Shown: positions 11,174-21,900, numbered from the stretch's first letter. The stretch is 64,000 bases of DNA from Aquimarina rhabdastrellae (GCA_947387485.1 CANDNT010000014.1:1-64000); one strand, 5' to 3'. Translations and numbers: made by a program. The notes: generated by a model from the letters alone, not told the origin.

Positions 11174-12901
11174 TCAATATTTAGCTAAAAAAGTGTCTAG
11201 ATCTTCTTCTATATTTAATTTCTTTTTTAATCTATAACGGCTTTGGTGTACAGAACTTGGGTTTATATTTTGAAGTATTGCTATTTCATTATTCCCAATA
11301 CCCAGACGAATCATGGCACATAATTTTATATCTGCTTTGGTAAGTTTAGGGAATTCTTTTTCTAGTTTTTTATAAAATTCATCGCTTAGCTGTGCTACTC
11401 TTTGATTAAATTCTTGAGTACTTTGGTTTTCTTGGAGATGTGTGGATACTTCCTGTTCTATAGCTTCTAAAATACTTGCTCGTTCTCTACCCTGTGTTAG
11501 TTGTATTTTTTTGATTTTACCGGCTAAAGTTTTTATCCATTTTTGATTTTGAGAGAGTTGAGTTACTGCATCTGTTAAGTCATTCTTTTTTAATGCTATA
11601 TCTTTATTCAACAATTCATTATTAAGCTCTAATAACGAAGCTTCTTGTTCTGCTATATATTTTGCTTTTTCTTCTTCTTTTATTTTTTGTTGATATCTAA
11701 TAAAAAGGTATAATAATATAAGTGTTATTATTGCCAATATTCCTACAAAAACACCTAATTTTAATCGTTCTTCTGCCTCTATTTGTTGTTTTTCTAATTG
11801 TTTGGCTTCTATATTCTTTTTAATTCGTCTTATACTTATCTGCTGTAGCTTATCATTCCAAGTAGCTATTTCTGATTTCTTTTCTCTACTTATACTATCT
11901 ATTAAATTTTGTTTTTTTAAGGCGTATTGATATGCTTTTTTATGGTTTCTTTTTATCGTATAAAAATGTTCCATATCTCTTAAGTATCGTAATCTAATGG
12001 ATGATTTTTCTAAAAAAGTATATTGCTTAATTTTGGTGTTTATTTCATCAAATATTCTTTTTGCCTTTTCTGTGTAACCTAATTTTAGATTTGTTTCTCC
12101 TATTTGTAATCCTGCTCTTAACCATCGTTCATAATCTGGTGCTAATGCATAGCTCTTAGGACTATAGAATGTATAATTTTGTTTAAATAATTCATTCGCT
12201 TTTTCATATTTACCTTCTTCTAAATATACATTAGCTATATTATCTCTAATACTACCTAAAAATGTTCTTCTTTTTTTATCTGATTCTTTTAACATTATTT
12301 CTTGAGCTCTAGAGAAATAGCTCATAGCGGAATCTTTTTTATTTAAGTTTTCAAAAAAATGTATCCCTATATTATTTAATGCTGTTGCCTCGTGTGCTAA
12401 ATCTGTGTAATATTTTCTAGTGAATTGTAATGCATTTTTATAATGCATCATAGCCTTGTTCATTTTATTAAGCCGTGTATAATTCTTGGCTAAATCTACA
12501 TATCCCAAATACGCATGTAAAAGACAAAAATCATCAAGTTCTCCCTTTATTTGATAGAAATAGGAATAACTCAATTCCATGTTTTTATTGGCTTCATTCA
12601 ATAAATCCAATAACATAAAGTCTCCTCCTCTAAACTTATACATAAAGAATTTTAATCTTTCTTCTCCTTCTATTTTATCTAAAATCTCAATTTCTTTATA
12701 ATACAGTTGGATCAACTCTTCTATTTCATTCTGATTTAAGGTATGTATTTTATCTACATTAAAATTTTGATGTACAATACTGTCTATTTGATGAAATTCT
12801 TTTAAATAGTCTTCTTGAGTTCGTTCTTTTTGCGCTGTACAAAATTGCGAACTAAAAAAACTGATAACTATTATATATACTTTAAATTTCATCATACTCA
12901 T
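11174..12901 (-). CDS. Membrane-anchored TPR protein with C-terminal HTH
   Basis: 575 residues. It has an N-terminal signal peptide (to about residue 24, ending CTAQ), helical TPR-like repeats to about 340, a coiled coil, one transmembrane segment near 383-405, a second long coiled coil, and a C-terminal LuxR-like winged or helix-turn-helix segment (about 517-575) with ADIKLCAMIRLGIGNNEIA and SVHQSRYRLKKKL. The topology puts the TPRs outside the cytoplasm and the DNA-binding-like domain inside. This architecture is common in Bacteroidota and usually annotated as a TPR-containing transcriptional regulator; the ligand is unknown. It begins 2 bp after the stop of the upstream paralogue, so the two are probably co-transcribed. 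The start is the first of three close ATGs. A role in controlling the giant gene just downstream is possible but only positional. Confidence 0.85.
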   Translation of the reverse strand: MSMMKFKVYIIVISFFSSQFCTAQKERTQEDYLKEFHQIDSIVHQNFNVDKIHTLNQNEIEELIQLYYKEIEILDKIEGEERLKFFMYKFRGGDFMLLDLLNEANKNMELSYSYFYQIKGELDDFCLLHAYLGYVDLAKNYTRLNKMNKAMMHYKNALQFTRKYYTDLAHEATALNNIGIHFFENLNKKDSAMSYFSRAQEIMLKESDKKRRTFLGSIRDNIANVYLEEGKYEKANELFKQNYTFYSPKSYALAPDYERWLRAGLQIGETNLKLGYTEKAKRIFDEINTKIKQYTFLEKSSIRLRYLRDMEHFYTIKRNHKKAYQYALKKQNLIDSISREKKSEIATWNDKLQQISIRRIKKNIEAKQLEKQQIEAEERLKLGVFVGILAIITLILLYLFIRYQQKIKEEEKAKYIAEQEASLLELNNELLNKDIALKKNDLTDAVTQLSQNQKWIKTLAGKIKKIQLTQGRERASILEAIEQEVSTHLQENQSTQEFNQRVAQLSDEFYKKLEKEFPKLTKADIKLCAMIRLGIGNNEIAILQNINPSSVHQSRYRLKKKLNIEEDLDTFLAKY

Positions 12902-12903
12902 TT

Positions 12904-14634
12904 CTATATATTTATAAGAAAAGTATCCAAGTCTTCTTCAATATTTAGCTTCTTTTTTAACCTATATCGACTTTGATGTACAGAGTGTGGGTCGATATGT
13001 TGTAGCATTGCTATCTTTTTGTTGTCAAATCCTAATCGTATCATTGTACATAACTTGATTTCTGCTCTACTTAATGTAGCATTACGTTCTTTCAATTTTT
13101 GATAAAACTCATTGCTTAGTTTATCTATTTTCTCATAAAAATCCTTTGTACTTTCATCAAACTGAATTTTACTACGTATCTCTTGTTCTAATTCATTTAA
13201 CGACTTTGTTCTTGCTCTTCCTCGAGATGCCTTTACTTTTATAATTTGCTCATAAAACTCTTTTATCCACTCGTTATTTTGTGAAGTATTGATAGCAAAA
13301 TCAGTAAGATCTCTCTTTTTTATTTCTGCTTTTTTCTGCAATACCTCATTTTGTAAATCTAGAAGTTTTACGTTTTGTTCTGCTATATGTTTATCTTTTT
13401 GATTTAGAAATCTTCTTTTCTTATATAAATTAAAAATCAAACCTAAAACCCCAATACCTATTATTAACAACATCATGACTAAGACTAATCTATTTTGCTT
13501 CTTTTGTGCATTAATATGTTGTCTTAATTCTTCTAATTCTAGATCTTCTTTCATTTTGGTAATGGCTGTATTTTTAAGTGTTACATTCCATAAACCCTCT
13601 TTTGCTTTTTTAGCTCTATCCATACTATCAGATATCTCTTTACTTCTAAGAGTATACTCATAAGCTTTTTTGTATTCTCCTTTTAATAGATGTAATGTAT
13701 TTCTCGCTTGTAGGTATCGGTGTTTAATCTTTCCTTTTTCTCTAAAATTATATCTAGATAGCAATACAGCTACACTATCTAATATAGTTTCGGCTTCAGG
13801 AATTTCTTCTAGTTTAATAGACATTTCTGCCATTTGTATTCCTGATCTTACCCATCTATAATGATCATGATATTTTTGAGGATGCTTTTTTGGATTAAAA
13901 AATGAGAAGTTTACCTTATATAATTCTTTTGCATTTTGTAATTGCTCTAATCCTACATACGTATTTGCGATATTGTCTCTAATACTTCCTTCAAAAAGTT
14001 TGAATTCTGGATCTGCTATATTTCCCATTTCATGTTGGGCTTCTTTAAGATAAAACAAAGCAGAATCATATTGTTTTATTGTTTCAGAGAAGTGAATCCC
14101 CATGTTGTTATAAGCAGAAGCTCTTAAAATTTTTCTCTTTATGTTAGCTTGGCTAAACGCTATTCCTCTTCTATATTGTATCCCTACACTATCTATTTGA
14201 TTCAAATCTCTATAATTATCTGCCATTTCTCCATAAGTACCAAAAGCATTATCGATAATTGTTTGTGGTAATCCTCCTTCTATTCTATTATAGTATTCGA
14301 TTGATTTATAAAAATTCTTATTTGACTCTTTAAGTATTTTTATTTTTTTAAATAATTGTCCTCTCTGTTTATAAAACTTAAATTTTAATATTTCTTTTCC
14401 TTCAATTTCTTTTAATAGACTTAGTTGTTCGTAATACAAACTAAAAACCTCTTCTATTTTTTCTTTTCCAAAACTGTTGAAATTAGGATCGTAAAATTGT
14501 AGTTGTGCTAGACTATCTAGCTCATGATATCTTTGTAATAATTCTTTTTGAGTAGTATACTGTTGAGCATTTCCTGTGTATATTCCTATACACAAGCATA
14601 AACAAAGGCTATATCTTAAAATTGAAGTTTTCAG
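12904..14634 (-). CDS. Membrane-anchored TPR protein with C-terminal HTH, paralogue
   Basis: Paralogue of the following gene with the same order: signal peptide, TPR helices, one membrane span, coiled coil and an HTH ending. Its last 20 residues are nearly the same (YRLKKKLNIEEDLDTFL). No ATG exists at the 5' end. An in-frame TTG at 14595 would cut into the signal peptide. Reading upstream to a CTG at 14634 gives a complete signal peptide (KTSILRYSLCLCLCIGI, then TGNAQ), and a stop codon lies one codon before it. I therefore extended to the CTG; the TTG start is the conservative alternative. Either the gene uses a rare start codon or the original ATG has been lost. Tandem paralogues suggest two related sensors, perhaps for different ligands. 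Confidence 0.8.
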   Translation of the reverse strand: MKTSILRYSLCLCLCIGIYTGNAQQYTTQKELLQRYHELDSLAQLQFYDPNFNSFGKEKIEEVFSLYYEQLSLLKEIEGKEILKFKFYKQRGQLFKKIKILKESNKNFYKSIEYYNRIEGGLPQTIIDNAFGTYGEMADNYRDLNQIDSVGIQYRRGIAFSQANIKRKILRASAYNNMGIHFSETIKQYDSALFYLKEAQHEMGNIADPEFKLFEGSIRDNIANTYVGLEQLQNAKELYKVNFSFFNPKKHPQKYHDHYRWVRSGIQMAEMSIKLEEIPEAETILDSVAVLLSRYNFREKGKIKHRYLQARNTLHLLKGEYKKAYEYTLRSKEISDSMDRAKKAKEGLWNVTLKNTAITKMKEDLELEELRQHINAQKKQNRLVLVMMLLIIGIGVLGLIFNLYKKRRFLNQKDKHIAEQNVKLLDLQNEVLQKKAEIKKRDLTDFAINTSQNNEWIKEFYEQIIKVKASRGRARTKSLNELEQEIRSKIQFDESTKDFYEKIDKLSNEFYQKLKERNATLSRAEIKLCTMIRLGFDNKKIAMLQHIDPHSVHQSRYRLKKKLNIEEDLDTFLINI

Positions 14635-14674
14635 AACTTAGTATTTATATGGCTATCATAGATCTATTTATTAT

Positions 14675-15127
14675 CTATGAATAAAAATTATTTCCTAAAT
14701 AAAATATTATGGCTATCACTATTAAATTTAAAACAAAAGCTATTGTATAGTTTTTCTTTTTTAAATTTTGCTCTTCTTCAGCTTTTATCAGTTTATTCCA
14801 ATTTTTATTATTTAATATCAAACTCAATAGTATAAATAAAAAATGTGGTATCACAGTATAAAATAAGGTCGCTATTAGAATTGCAACTAGTGGTACTATT
14901 TCTTTATATGTTTCATTATCTATTTTTCTAAAAAACTCATAAGATGATCCTTGTTGCCCTGGTTCATACGAATAATGATCAACTGTATGGTGCACTGTTG
15001 TATTAAAAAATAATTCGTTGGGATATTCAATTAATCGAGTAAAGATTAACCCTATAACACATATAGTTGTAAAAACAATAAAATATTGTTTCCCTGCTAG
15101 TATTATATAATGCTTAAAAAAAATCAT
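14675..15127 (-). CDS. Small integral membrane protein, unknown function
   Basis: 150 residues with three predicted membrane segments, a conserved IEYPNELFF motif after the first, a polar stretch containing SYEFFR, and a charged loop before the last span. The start is the ATG at 15127: a longer reading needs a TTG at 15175, and the paralogue upstream aligns residue for residue from this Met (41 residues from start to the end of PNELFF in both). The gene begins inside the 3' end of its frameshifted neighbour, which suggests tandem duplication and co-transcription. It lies just upstream of the TPR-HTH pair. No family was recognised. Confidence 0.75.
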   Translation of the reverse strand: MIFFKHYIILAGKQYFIVFTTICVIGLIFTRLIEYPNELFFNTTVHHTVDHYSYEPGQQGSSYEFFRKIDNETYKEIVPLVAILIATLFYTVIPHFLFILLSLILNNKNWNKLIKAEEEQNLKKKNYTIAFVLNLIVIAIIFYLGNNFYS

Positions 15128-15147
15128 ATAATTATTGTTATCACTTC

Positions 15148-15617
15148 TTATGAATAGTAATAATTTCCTAAACAAAAGGTAAATCCTATGATCAAAACGA
15201 TTATGGTATACGCCAATAGATGTTCTTTCCTACTAAATCTTTCTTTTTGTTTATGCTCTTTTTTATTATCCTCTTTAATTCTTTGAATTCTATTCCATTT
15301 TTCTTCATTGGTTTTTAATGTCAACAATAGAAAAACCAATGACAAAATACCTGTGTAAAATAATGTTGGTATAATAATCGCTACTATCGTAGGTATTTTA
15401 ACTACTGCTTCTCCTTTAACTCTAAAAAACTCAAAAGTTGTTCCTCTTGTTGTTCCATAAGAATAAGAATTGGCTTCATGAGTAACTCGTTTCCAAAAAA
15501 AATCTCATTAGGAAATTCTATAATACTTCTAAATAGCACACCTAATATGGCTATTGCTATTAGAAATATAAACATTTTACCTAGGAACATTTTTAACCAA
15601 AAGAGTAAGAATTTCAT
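15148..15617 (-). pseudogene. Frameshifted tandem copy of the small membrane protein
   Basis: The N-terminal part (from the ATG at 15617, through IEFPNEIFFGNE) and the C-terminal part (TFEFFRV ... GNYYYS) lie in different frames. The junction is a run of eight T on the coding strand (8 A at about 15495-15502). With nine T the frame reads NEIFFWKRVTHEANSYSYG, which aligns without gaps to NELFFNTTVHHTVDHYSY of the downstream copy and restores an uninterrupted protein of about 156 residues. As written, the product stops after about 71 residues. This may be a true pseudogene, a slippage-controlled gene or a sequencing error in a homopolymer. Confidence 0.8.
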
Positions 15618-15736
15618 CGTTTATTTATTGGGGTATTAGTCTATAAAGCTATTGAAATTTCTTATCTCTTCAAAGTTTTTAAGCCTCTCTGCTTATAGTT
15701 TTTTTATTTATTTTAATAGTACTTTTCTGTAATTCA

Positions 15737-16726
15737 TTACTCTTGATATGCATGAATAAGCTTTTGTCTTATTTCATTTTTAACTTCTTCTGTAGTAAAT
15801 GCATGTCTTATCGCTTCAAGATTACACTTTAAAAAATGTGCTTTTGTCCAGTTAAAATTGTTTTCTAATTCTTGATATTCTTTAGCTAGTGTTGTATTAG
15901 AAATTGTACGTGCATCTGTATTAATACTTAACGAAACTTCTGTATTGTATATCTCATGTATTTTATGACCTTTAATTTCTTGATATACATTAGTTTGTAT
16001 ATTACTAGTTGGGCAGATTTCTAAGTGTATATCTCTTTCTTTTAAAAATGTTATTAATTTCTCATCTTCATAACTTCTCACACCGTGTCCTATCCTTAAT
16101 GGATTAAAATTTGTTATTGTTTCCCACACACTTTCTGTTCCTTTTGCTTCTCCTGCATGAGCAGTACATTTTATATGGTGTGTTTTTGCATAGTTAAATG
16201 CTTTAACATGATTATCTATAGGAAAACCAGCCTCGTCTGCTGCTATATCAAATCCTACTATATTGGTGTCTTTAAATCGATCTACAAGTGTTACTGTTTG
16301 CATACTTTGTGATGCTGTAAAATGTCGTAATGTACATAGTATAAGCCCTGCTTTTACACCTGTTTGCTTTATACCTAAACTCATGGCTTCGTTTACTGTT
16401 GCTACAACTTCTTCTGGTGTTAGTCCTTTCTCGAGATGTATTAATGGTGCAAATCGAATTTCTGCATACAGTACATTATCTGCTTTTAATTGCTTAAACA
16501 AATCTAAGGTCACCAATCTTAATTGTTCTTTGGTTTGCATTAATTGTACGCCACTTAATGCTCTAGTTATATAATCTGCTAAGTCTGTACATTTGGGCGG
16601 TGCTATAAAAGCTTTTTCATACTCCTCTTGGGTTATCGTAGGGTTTAATTGATAAACTACATCATAACTTAATGAACAATCTAAGTGTAAGTGCAATTCT
16701 ACTTTGGGCATTTGAGTATATTCCAT
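15737..16726 (-). CDS. add: Adenosine deaminase
   Basis: 329 residues, the usual length for bacterial adenosine deaminase, a cytosolic zinc enzyme that converts adenosine to inosine. The metal-binding HLHLD motif lies at residues 12-16, HAGE near 191, GHGVRS near 217 and the SINTDA segment with the metal-binding Asp near 270, all in the family order. Close relatives act on other substrates (adenine, N6-methyl-AMP), so the exact substrate is inferred. The gene is divergent from a YeiL-like Crp/Fnr regulator across a 167-bp gap containing a 14-bp palindrome. In Escherichia coli yeiL adjoins a nucleoside hydrolase gene, which makes regulation of nucleoside salvage a reasonable guess here. Confidence 0.88.
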   Translation of the reverse strand: MEYTQMPKVELHLHLDCSLSYDVVYQLNPTITQEEYEKAFIAPPKCTDLADYITRALSGVQLMQTKEQLRLVTLDLFKQLKADNVLYAEIRFAPLIHLEKGLTPEEVVATVNEAMSLGIKQTGVKAGLILCTLRHFTASQSMQTVTLVDRFKDTNIVGFDIAADEAGFPIDNHVKAFNYAKTHHIKCTAHAGEAKGTESVWETITNFNPLRIGHGVRSYEDEKLITFLKERDIHLEICPTSNIQTNVYQEIKGHKIHEIYNTEVSLSINTDARTISNTTLAKEYQELENNFNWTKAHFLKCNLEAIRHAFTTEEVKNEIRQKLIHAYQE

Positions 16727-16867
16727 CGGTTTTATTTGGTGTATATGACCTCAACATTAATATAAAGCAAAAAATTATATATTATTAAATTTTATCTTCG
16801 TCAATTATCAATGTCTTTATCACGATATTAATTTATATTTTTATTTGTATAATATAAACTTACGTCA

Positions 16868-16881
16868 AGGACAATTGTCCT
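16868..16881. promoter_or_regulatory. Perfect 14-bp palindrome, candidate Crp/Fnr operator
   Basis: AGGACAATTGTCCT is a perfect palindrome ending 12 bp before the ATG of the Crp/Fnr-type regulator and about 140 bp upstream of add on the other strand. Size and symmetry fit a dimeric HTH regulator. Its position so close to the start fits autorepression. No experimental support is visible. Confidence 0.5.
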
Positions 16882-16893
16882 AACTAATTTACC

Positions 16894-17541
16894 ATGATTA
16901 AAACCAATTCTTCTTTATTGAATTATACGGATGCTTTATATGCCACGCATCGTTTTAAAGATCGTATCGTAAAGAAAAGTTTTTATAAAAACGATATTTT
17001 ACTCTATAAAGATGATCGTATTGATTATGTATATATCATCATTAATGGGTTATCAAAATGTTTTATTACTGAAGAGAACGGTAAGGACTATGTATTAGAA
17101 TTTTTAGGAAAGGGTGAAATCATAGGTGAAGTCGAATTCTTATTAAATCAATCAACTTTATCTACTATTGAAGCTATTTCTGATGTGGAGGTTTATTGTA
17201 TCACACAAGATTTATTTTCATCTCTTCTTTATACTGAGAAGGAGTTTACTTCTATCATTTTAAAAACCTTGGCTCATAGGGTTTATAGCACGGCTTCTAA
17301 AGCTTCTTATCAACAACTTTATCCTTTAAAATATTCGGTTATCAAAATCATATTGGAACTAACCGCTATCAATGAGCAATTTTCTAAGTATGATTTAGCG
17401 AGTTATTTGGGTATTTCAATTAGAGTATTGAATCGTATTATTAAAGAGTTAATTGATACCGATATGATCTTATTACAACATAAAAATATTCTTGTCAAAG
17501 ATGTTACTAAGTTGAAAGAACTCTTAATTTCTTTTCATTAG
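16894..17541 (+). CDS. Crp/Fnr family transcriptional regulator, YeiL-like
   Basis: 215 residues: an N-terminal cyclic-nucleotide-binding-like beta roll (about 20-115, with GEIIGEVEFLL), a long dimerisation helix and a C-terminal winged HTH (about 165-200, DLASYLGISIRVLNRIIKEL). The layout and the ASYLGIS motif resemble YeiL. No N-terminal Cys cluster for an iron-sulfur centre is seen, so oxygen sensing of the FNR type is unlikely. It is divergent from add and has a palindrome immediately upstream, so self-control and control of add are plausible. Confidence 0.8.
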   Translation: MIKTNSSLLNYTDALYATHRFKDRIVKKSFYKNDILLYKDDRIDYVYIIINGLSKCFITEENGKDYVLEFLGKGEIIGEVEFLLNQSTLSTIEAISDVEVYCITQDLFSSLLYTEKEFTSIILKTLAHRVYSTASKASYQQLYPLKYSVIKIILELTAINEQFSKYDLASYLGISIRVLNRIIKELIDTDMILLQHKNILVKDVTKLKELLISFH

Positions 17542-17630
17542 AAATCAAAAAAGTTTGACATCAAAGAATCAAGAATAGTATCCTCTCTTCTTCAATATCA
17601 AACTTATTACAACCCTAGTTCTTGTTATTT

Positions 17631-18947
17631 CTACTTTAACAATGTTCCAGATAATAACATTAATTGTAACTCTGCATTTTTTGCTTCGTATTTTGCTTTA
17701 CTCAATTCAAATATGGCATTGAGTTGATTATTTTGTGCTTGCCTAAAATCAATAGACGTTACTTGCCCTAACTTAAATAATTCGTTAGTACGTTCAAAAT
17801 TATGTGCATTAGTTTCTACATTACTTTCTTGAACTTTTAATGTAAATAATGCGTTTTGATAGGTTTCCCAAGCATTGGCAACATCTCTTTTAAGTTGTTC
17901 TTCTTGTTGTTCTTTTTTTATTTCTTGAGTATCTATGGTTATTTTTGCATTATTAACTCTAGTTTTTGTTTTTCCTCCATCAAAAATATTCCACGACATA
18001 TTTACTCCTGCATTTATACCATATTGCGTTGATCCTGTTGCACTAAATTGATTAAGAGCATCATTATCACTTTTACTCCATGTATATGAACTAGAAAGGC
18101 TAACATTGGGTAACCAACCTGCTTTATTTATTTTTATATCATAATTACTCAAGTTTATATTTTTTTCTGTTTGTAATAATGCTACATTATTTTCTAAAGC
18201 ATTTTTCATAAGCTTATCCAATACCAATTCTTGCTCATACGTTATCGTTGTATCGACTATTGTTTCGGTTTTAATATCTCTACCTAAAATCACATTCAGA
18301 TTACGTTTTGCATTGGCTAATTGACGGTTAACATCTAAGTAGGCAATACTATCATTATTTACATCTACTTGAGCGTTTAATACATTCAATTTTGTATTTT
18401 GCCCATATTCAAAAGCGTATTTTGCTCTTTTTAATCGCTCTTTAGAAATCGATAAACTTCCTTTTTGATTTTTTTCATTTTCTGTCAATCGTGCTACTTC
18501 GTGATAATGTGTATACAATGTTACTATTGTATTTTCTACAACTTGTCTTACTTGAAGCTCTGTTAATTTATATTGCTCTTTAAATTTTTGATAGGTATAT
18601 TTCCTATTAAATCCATCAAATAGTGTATAGTTTACCCCTATAGAAGCATTATAACTCTTTGAGGTATATCCATCTATTTCATTGACTGTACCATCTGGAA
18701 ATTCGGACTCAGAATTCCCTTTATTATAATTTGCTCCAGATGATCCTGTTATCGTCGGCAAATATCCACTATTAAGTATACCTTTATTATTATCTGCAAC
18801 CTCTAGGTCATTCTTAGCTATTTGTATATCATAATTATGTTGCAGTGCTATTTCTATAGCTTTTTCTTTGGTCAAAAGTTCTTGTGCATTACAGGAAAAA
18901 CTGTAAACTACGATTCCTATTGTTATATATATATGTTTTAAATTCAT
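17631..18947 (-). CDS. TolC-family outer membrane efflux protein
   Basis: 438 residues with a signal peptide (to about residue 21, ending CNAQ), two repeats of long helices carrying the OEP pattern (ALQHNYDIQIAKNDLEVA near the N-terminus and IDFRQAQNNQL near the C-terminus), and beta segments with alternating hydrophobic residues. It forms the outer-membrane channel of a tripartite pump. It is the last gene of the operon, starting 4 bp after the RND permease stop. It has no lipobox, unlike the NodT-type partner at 53.9 kb. It converges with the Crp/Fnr gene. Confidence 0.9.
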   Translation of the reverse strand: MNLKHIYITIGIVVYSFSCNAQELLTKEKAIEIALQHNYDIQIAKNDLEVADNNKGILNSGYLPTITGSSGANYNKGNSESEFPDGTVNEIDGYTSKSYNASIGVNYTLFDGFNRKYTYQKFKEQYKLTELQVRQVVENTIVTLYTHYHEVARLTENEKNQKGSLSISKERLKRAKYAFEYGQNTKLNVLNAQVDVNNDSIAYLDVNRQLANAKRNLNVILGRDIKTETIVDTTITYEQELVLDKLMKNALENNVALLQTEKNINLSNYDIKINKAGWLPNVSLSSSYTWSKSDNDALNQFSATGSTQYGINAGVNMSWNIFDGGKTKTRVNNAKITIDTQEIKKEQQEEQLKRDVANAWETYQNALFTLKVQESNVETNAHNFERTNELFKLGQVTSIDFRQAQNNQLNAIFELSKAKYEAKNAELQLMLLSGTLLK

Positions 18948-18951
18948 TGTA

Positions 18952-21900
18952 TTAGCCTTCTAATTCTTCATGCTCTGCTTGTTTCTCTATAATCGCTCTT
19001 TCTACTTCTTCTCTTGTAGGTTTAGTTCTACTTAGTCCCCACTTGACATACACTTTTAATTGATTAGATATCGCTAGTAATATGGGTAAGACAATCAATG
19101 TTAATACCGTAGCTATAGTAATACCATATACAATTGAAATAGCCATAGGAATTAAAAACTGGGCTTGTCTACTCGTTTCTAATAGTAAAGGAACAAGTCC
19201 TGCTACTGTAGTAATTGTAGTTAAGAAAATAGCTCTAAATCTGGATTTCCCTGCTTGAAACAATGCTTTTTCAAAACTCATTCCTTCTTTCAAATAATTA
19301 TTTAGTTTACTAATTAAGACCAATCCATCATTAACCATAATACCTATCAAAGCTACAATCCCTAATAAGGATAAAATATTAATAGGAAAACCATGAATCC
19401 AATGTCCCCAAGCTACTCCTATAAAACTCAACGGTACCATACTCAATAACATCAACGGTTGTCCATATGATCTAAATGTAAATACCATAACAATATAGAT
19501 CAGTAATAGAATTATGGGTACGACAACTTTTGCTGAATCTCCTACTTTTTGAGCTTCTCTATTTTGTCCTTCGTATAAGGCATTAACCGATGGATATTTA
19601 GCTTTTATCTCTGGCATGATACGCTTTTTTATATCTGTTAAGATAGCTGTAGCACTAGCTTGAGCGTCTTTCATATCTGCTTCAATTCTTATTTCTCTCA
19701 ATCCATTGATATGCTGTATAGACACCTCACCTCTTTCGATTTTATAAGTTGCGATTTCAGACAATGGAACACTATCTCCAGTAGGAGTTTGTATATACAT
19801 ATCATCTAAGTATTTAATAGATGTACGTTCTCTTTTATCATAGCGAACCCATACTCTAATCTCATCTTGTCCTCTCTGAAAACGTTGCGCTTGCCTCCCA
19901 AAAAAACCACTTCGCACTTGACTCATCACTCCGTTTAAAGTGAGTCCTAATTGATATGCATTATCTTTAAGTTGTATTTTAATTTCTTTAATTCCTTGTG
20001 GATCACTATCCACAACATCTTTTATTTGATTATTTTTAATCAACTCTTCTTTTAACGCTATTTTGGCAGCTTTAAGTTCTGCTATATTATCACTCAATAA
20101 TGATACTGATACTGGGCTTCCTCCAAAATTAGATCCAGAGCTAAATGTTAAACTTTCAACACCATAAACTTCACCTACTTCTTCTCGTATAGCATTGGCT
20201 ATTTCTCTGGCGCTAAAACTTCTTTCTTCACCTGGTAATAAGTTTATTTTTAAGTTTGCTTTAGAAGATCCGTTTCCTATTTGTTTTAATACATTTTCTA
20301 TAACAGATTCTCCATCCGTACTATATTTCTCTGTAAATTCTTGAGCAACTTTCCTTGTTTTAGTTTCTATATCAGAAATAATGCTATCTGTGATTTTTTC
20401 ATTTGTTCCTTGAGGCATGGTCAATGTTACTACTACTCTATCACTTGCCATTGTCGGAAAAAATGTTCCTTTTATAATACCTCCACTAAAAGCACCTATA
20501 GTAATAATTAGAATGGCTATAGGTAAAGCTAGACTGAAAAACTTATTCTTTAAAGCAAAATCAAGTACTGGTTCATATAACTTATTTCTCATATATTCCA
20601 TTACCTTTTCTGCATATACATTGAACTTATACAGTTTTTGCTTAGGTTTCATTGCTTTTGAATGTGCAATATGAGCAGGTAGAATAATTAATGCTTCTAT
20701 CAATGAAACTGACAGTGTTAAAGCTACTACTGTTGCTACTTCTCCAAAAAACTGTCCTATATCTCCATCTAAAAAAAAGAAGGTAGCAAAGGCTAAAATC
20801 GTTGTAACTATTGCCGAAATAATAGGAGGAATCACCTCTATTGTTCCGTCTATTGCTGCTCTAATAGGTGCTTTACCTTTTTCATAATGATGGTATATAT
20901 TTTCTGCTATTACAATTCCATCGTCAACCAAAATACCTATAACCACTATCATCCCAAATAAAGACAATACGTTAATCGTGATATTAAAATATCCTGCTAA
21001 CATAAACATCCCAAAGAAAGCAACAGGTAATCCTGCAGCTACCCAAAATGCAAGTCTAGGTCGTAAAAACAAGGATAAAAACAGTACTACTAACAGCATT
21101 CCTTGCCATGCATTTTCAAATAATAATGCTGTTCTTTGTTTTAAAGTTATAGAAGCATCTCTAGTGATTGCTATTTGTACATTATTATACTGTGTATTAA
21201 ACTTCTCTATGTACTCATTGATTTGATCTGCAGAAGAAATTAAATCTTCACTATTAGTATTACTTACTTGTATACGTACTGCTAGTTTATTGTTATGATA
21301 TATCTTATTAGGATCTTCATCAAATTGATCTCTTATCGTTGCAACATCTTTTAATCTTATGATACTCCCATTTGTAGTTGTTTTAACAATTAGGTTATCC
21401 AATTCATTACCATAATACTGTCGATTATTTGCTCTTATCAAATATTCTTCGGCTTCGGTTTTTATACTTCCTCCTGTTGTAATAATATTTGAATTGGCCA
21501 CAACATCTGCTAATTGTTGAAATGTTATATCATATGCTTTTAATTCATTTTCTCTTACTGCTATTTCTATTTCTTCATCTGGAAATCCAGAAATAGTCAC
21601 TTGTGAAATTCCATCTAATCTTAATAAGTCATTTTCTATAGTTCTAGCTATGTCTTTTAAGCTTTTTAAAGAAACCTCCTTACCTGTTATTACAAAACTT
21701 ATCGTTTCTGAAATATTTTCAATTTTTGATACTACAGGAGGTTCCATACCTACAGGAAAGTTAGGTACTTTATCTACTGCATTTTTAACGTCGGCTAATA
21801 CCGTATTAATATCATACTCTGATAAAGTTTCTACTGTAATGCTAGCTGTATTCTCTGATGATGTAGAAGTTACTCTGTCTACACCTACTATTCCTTTAAG

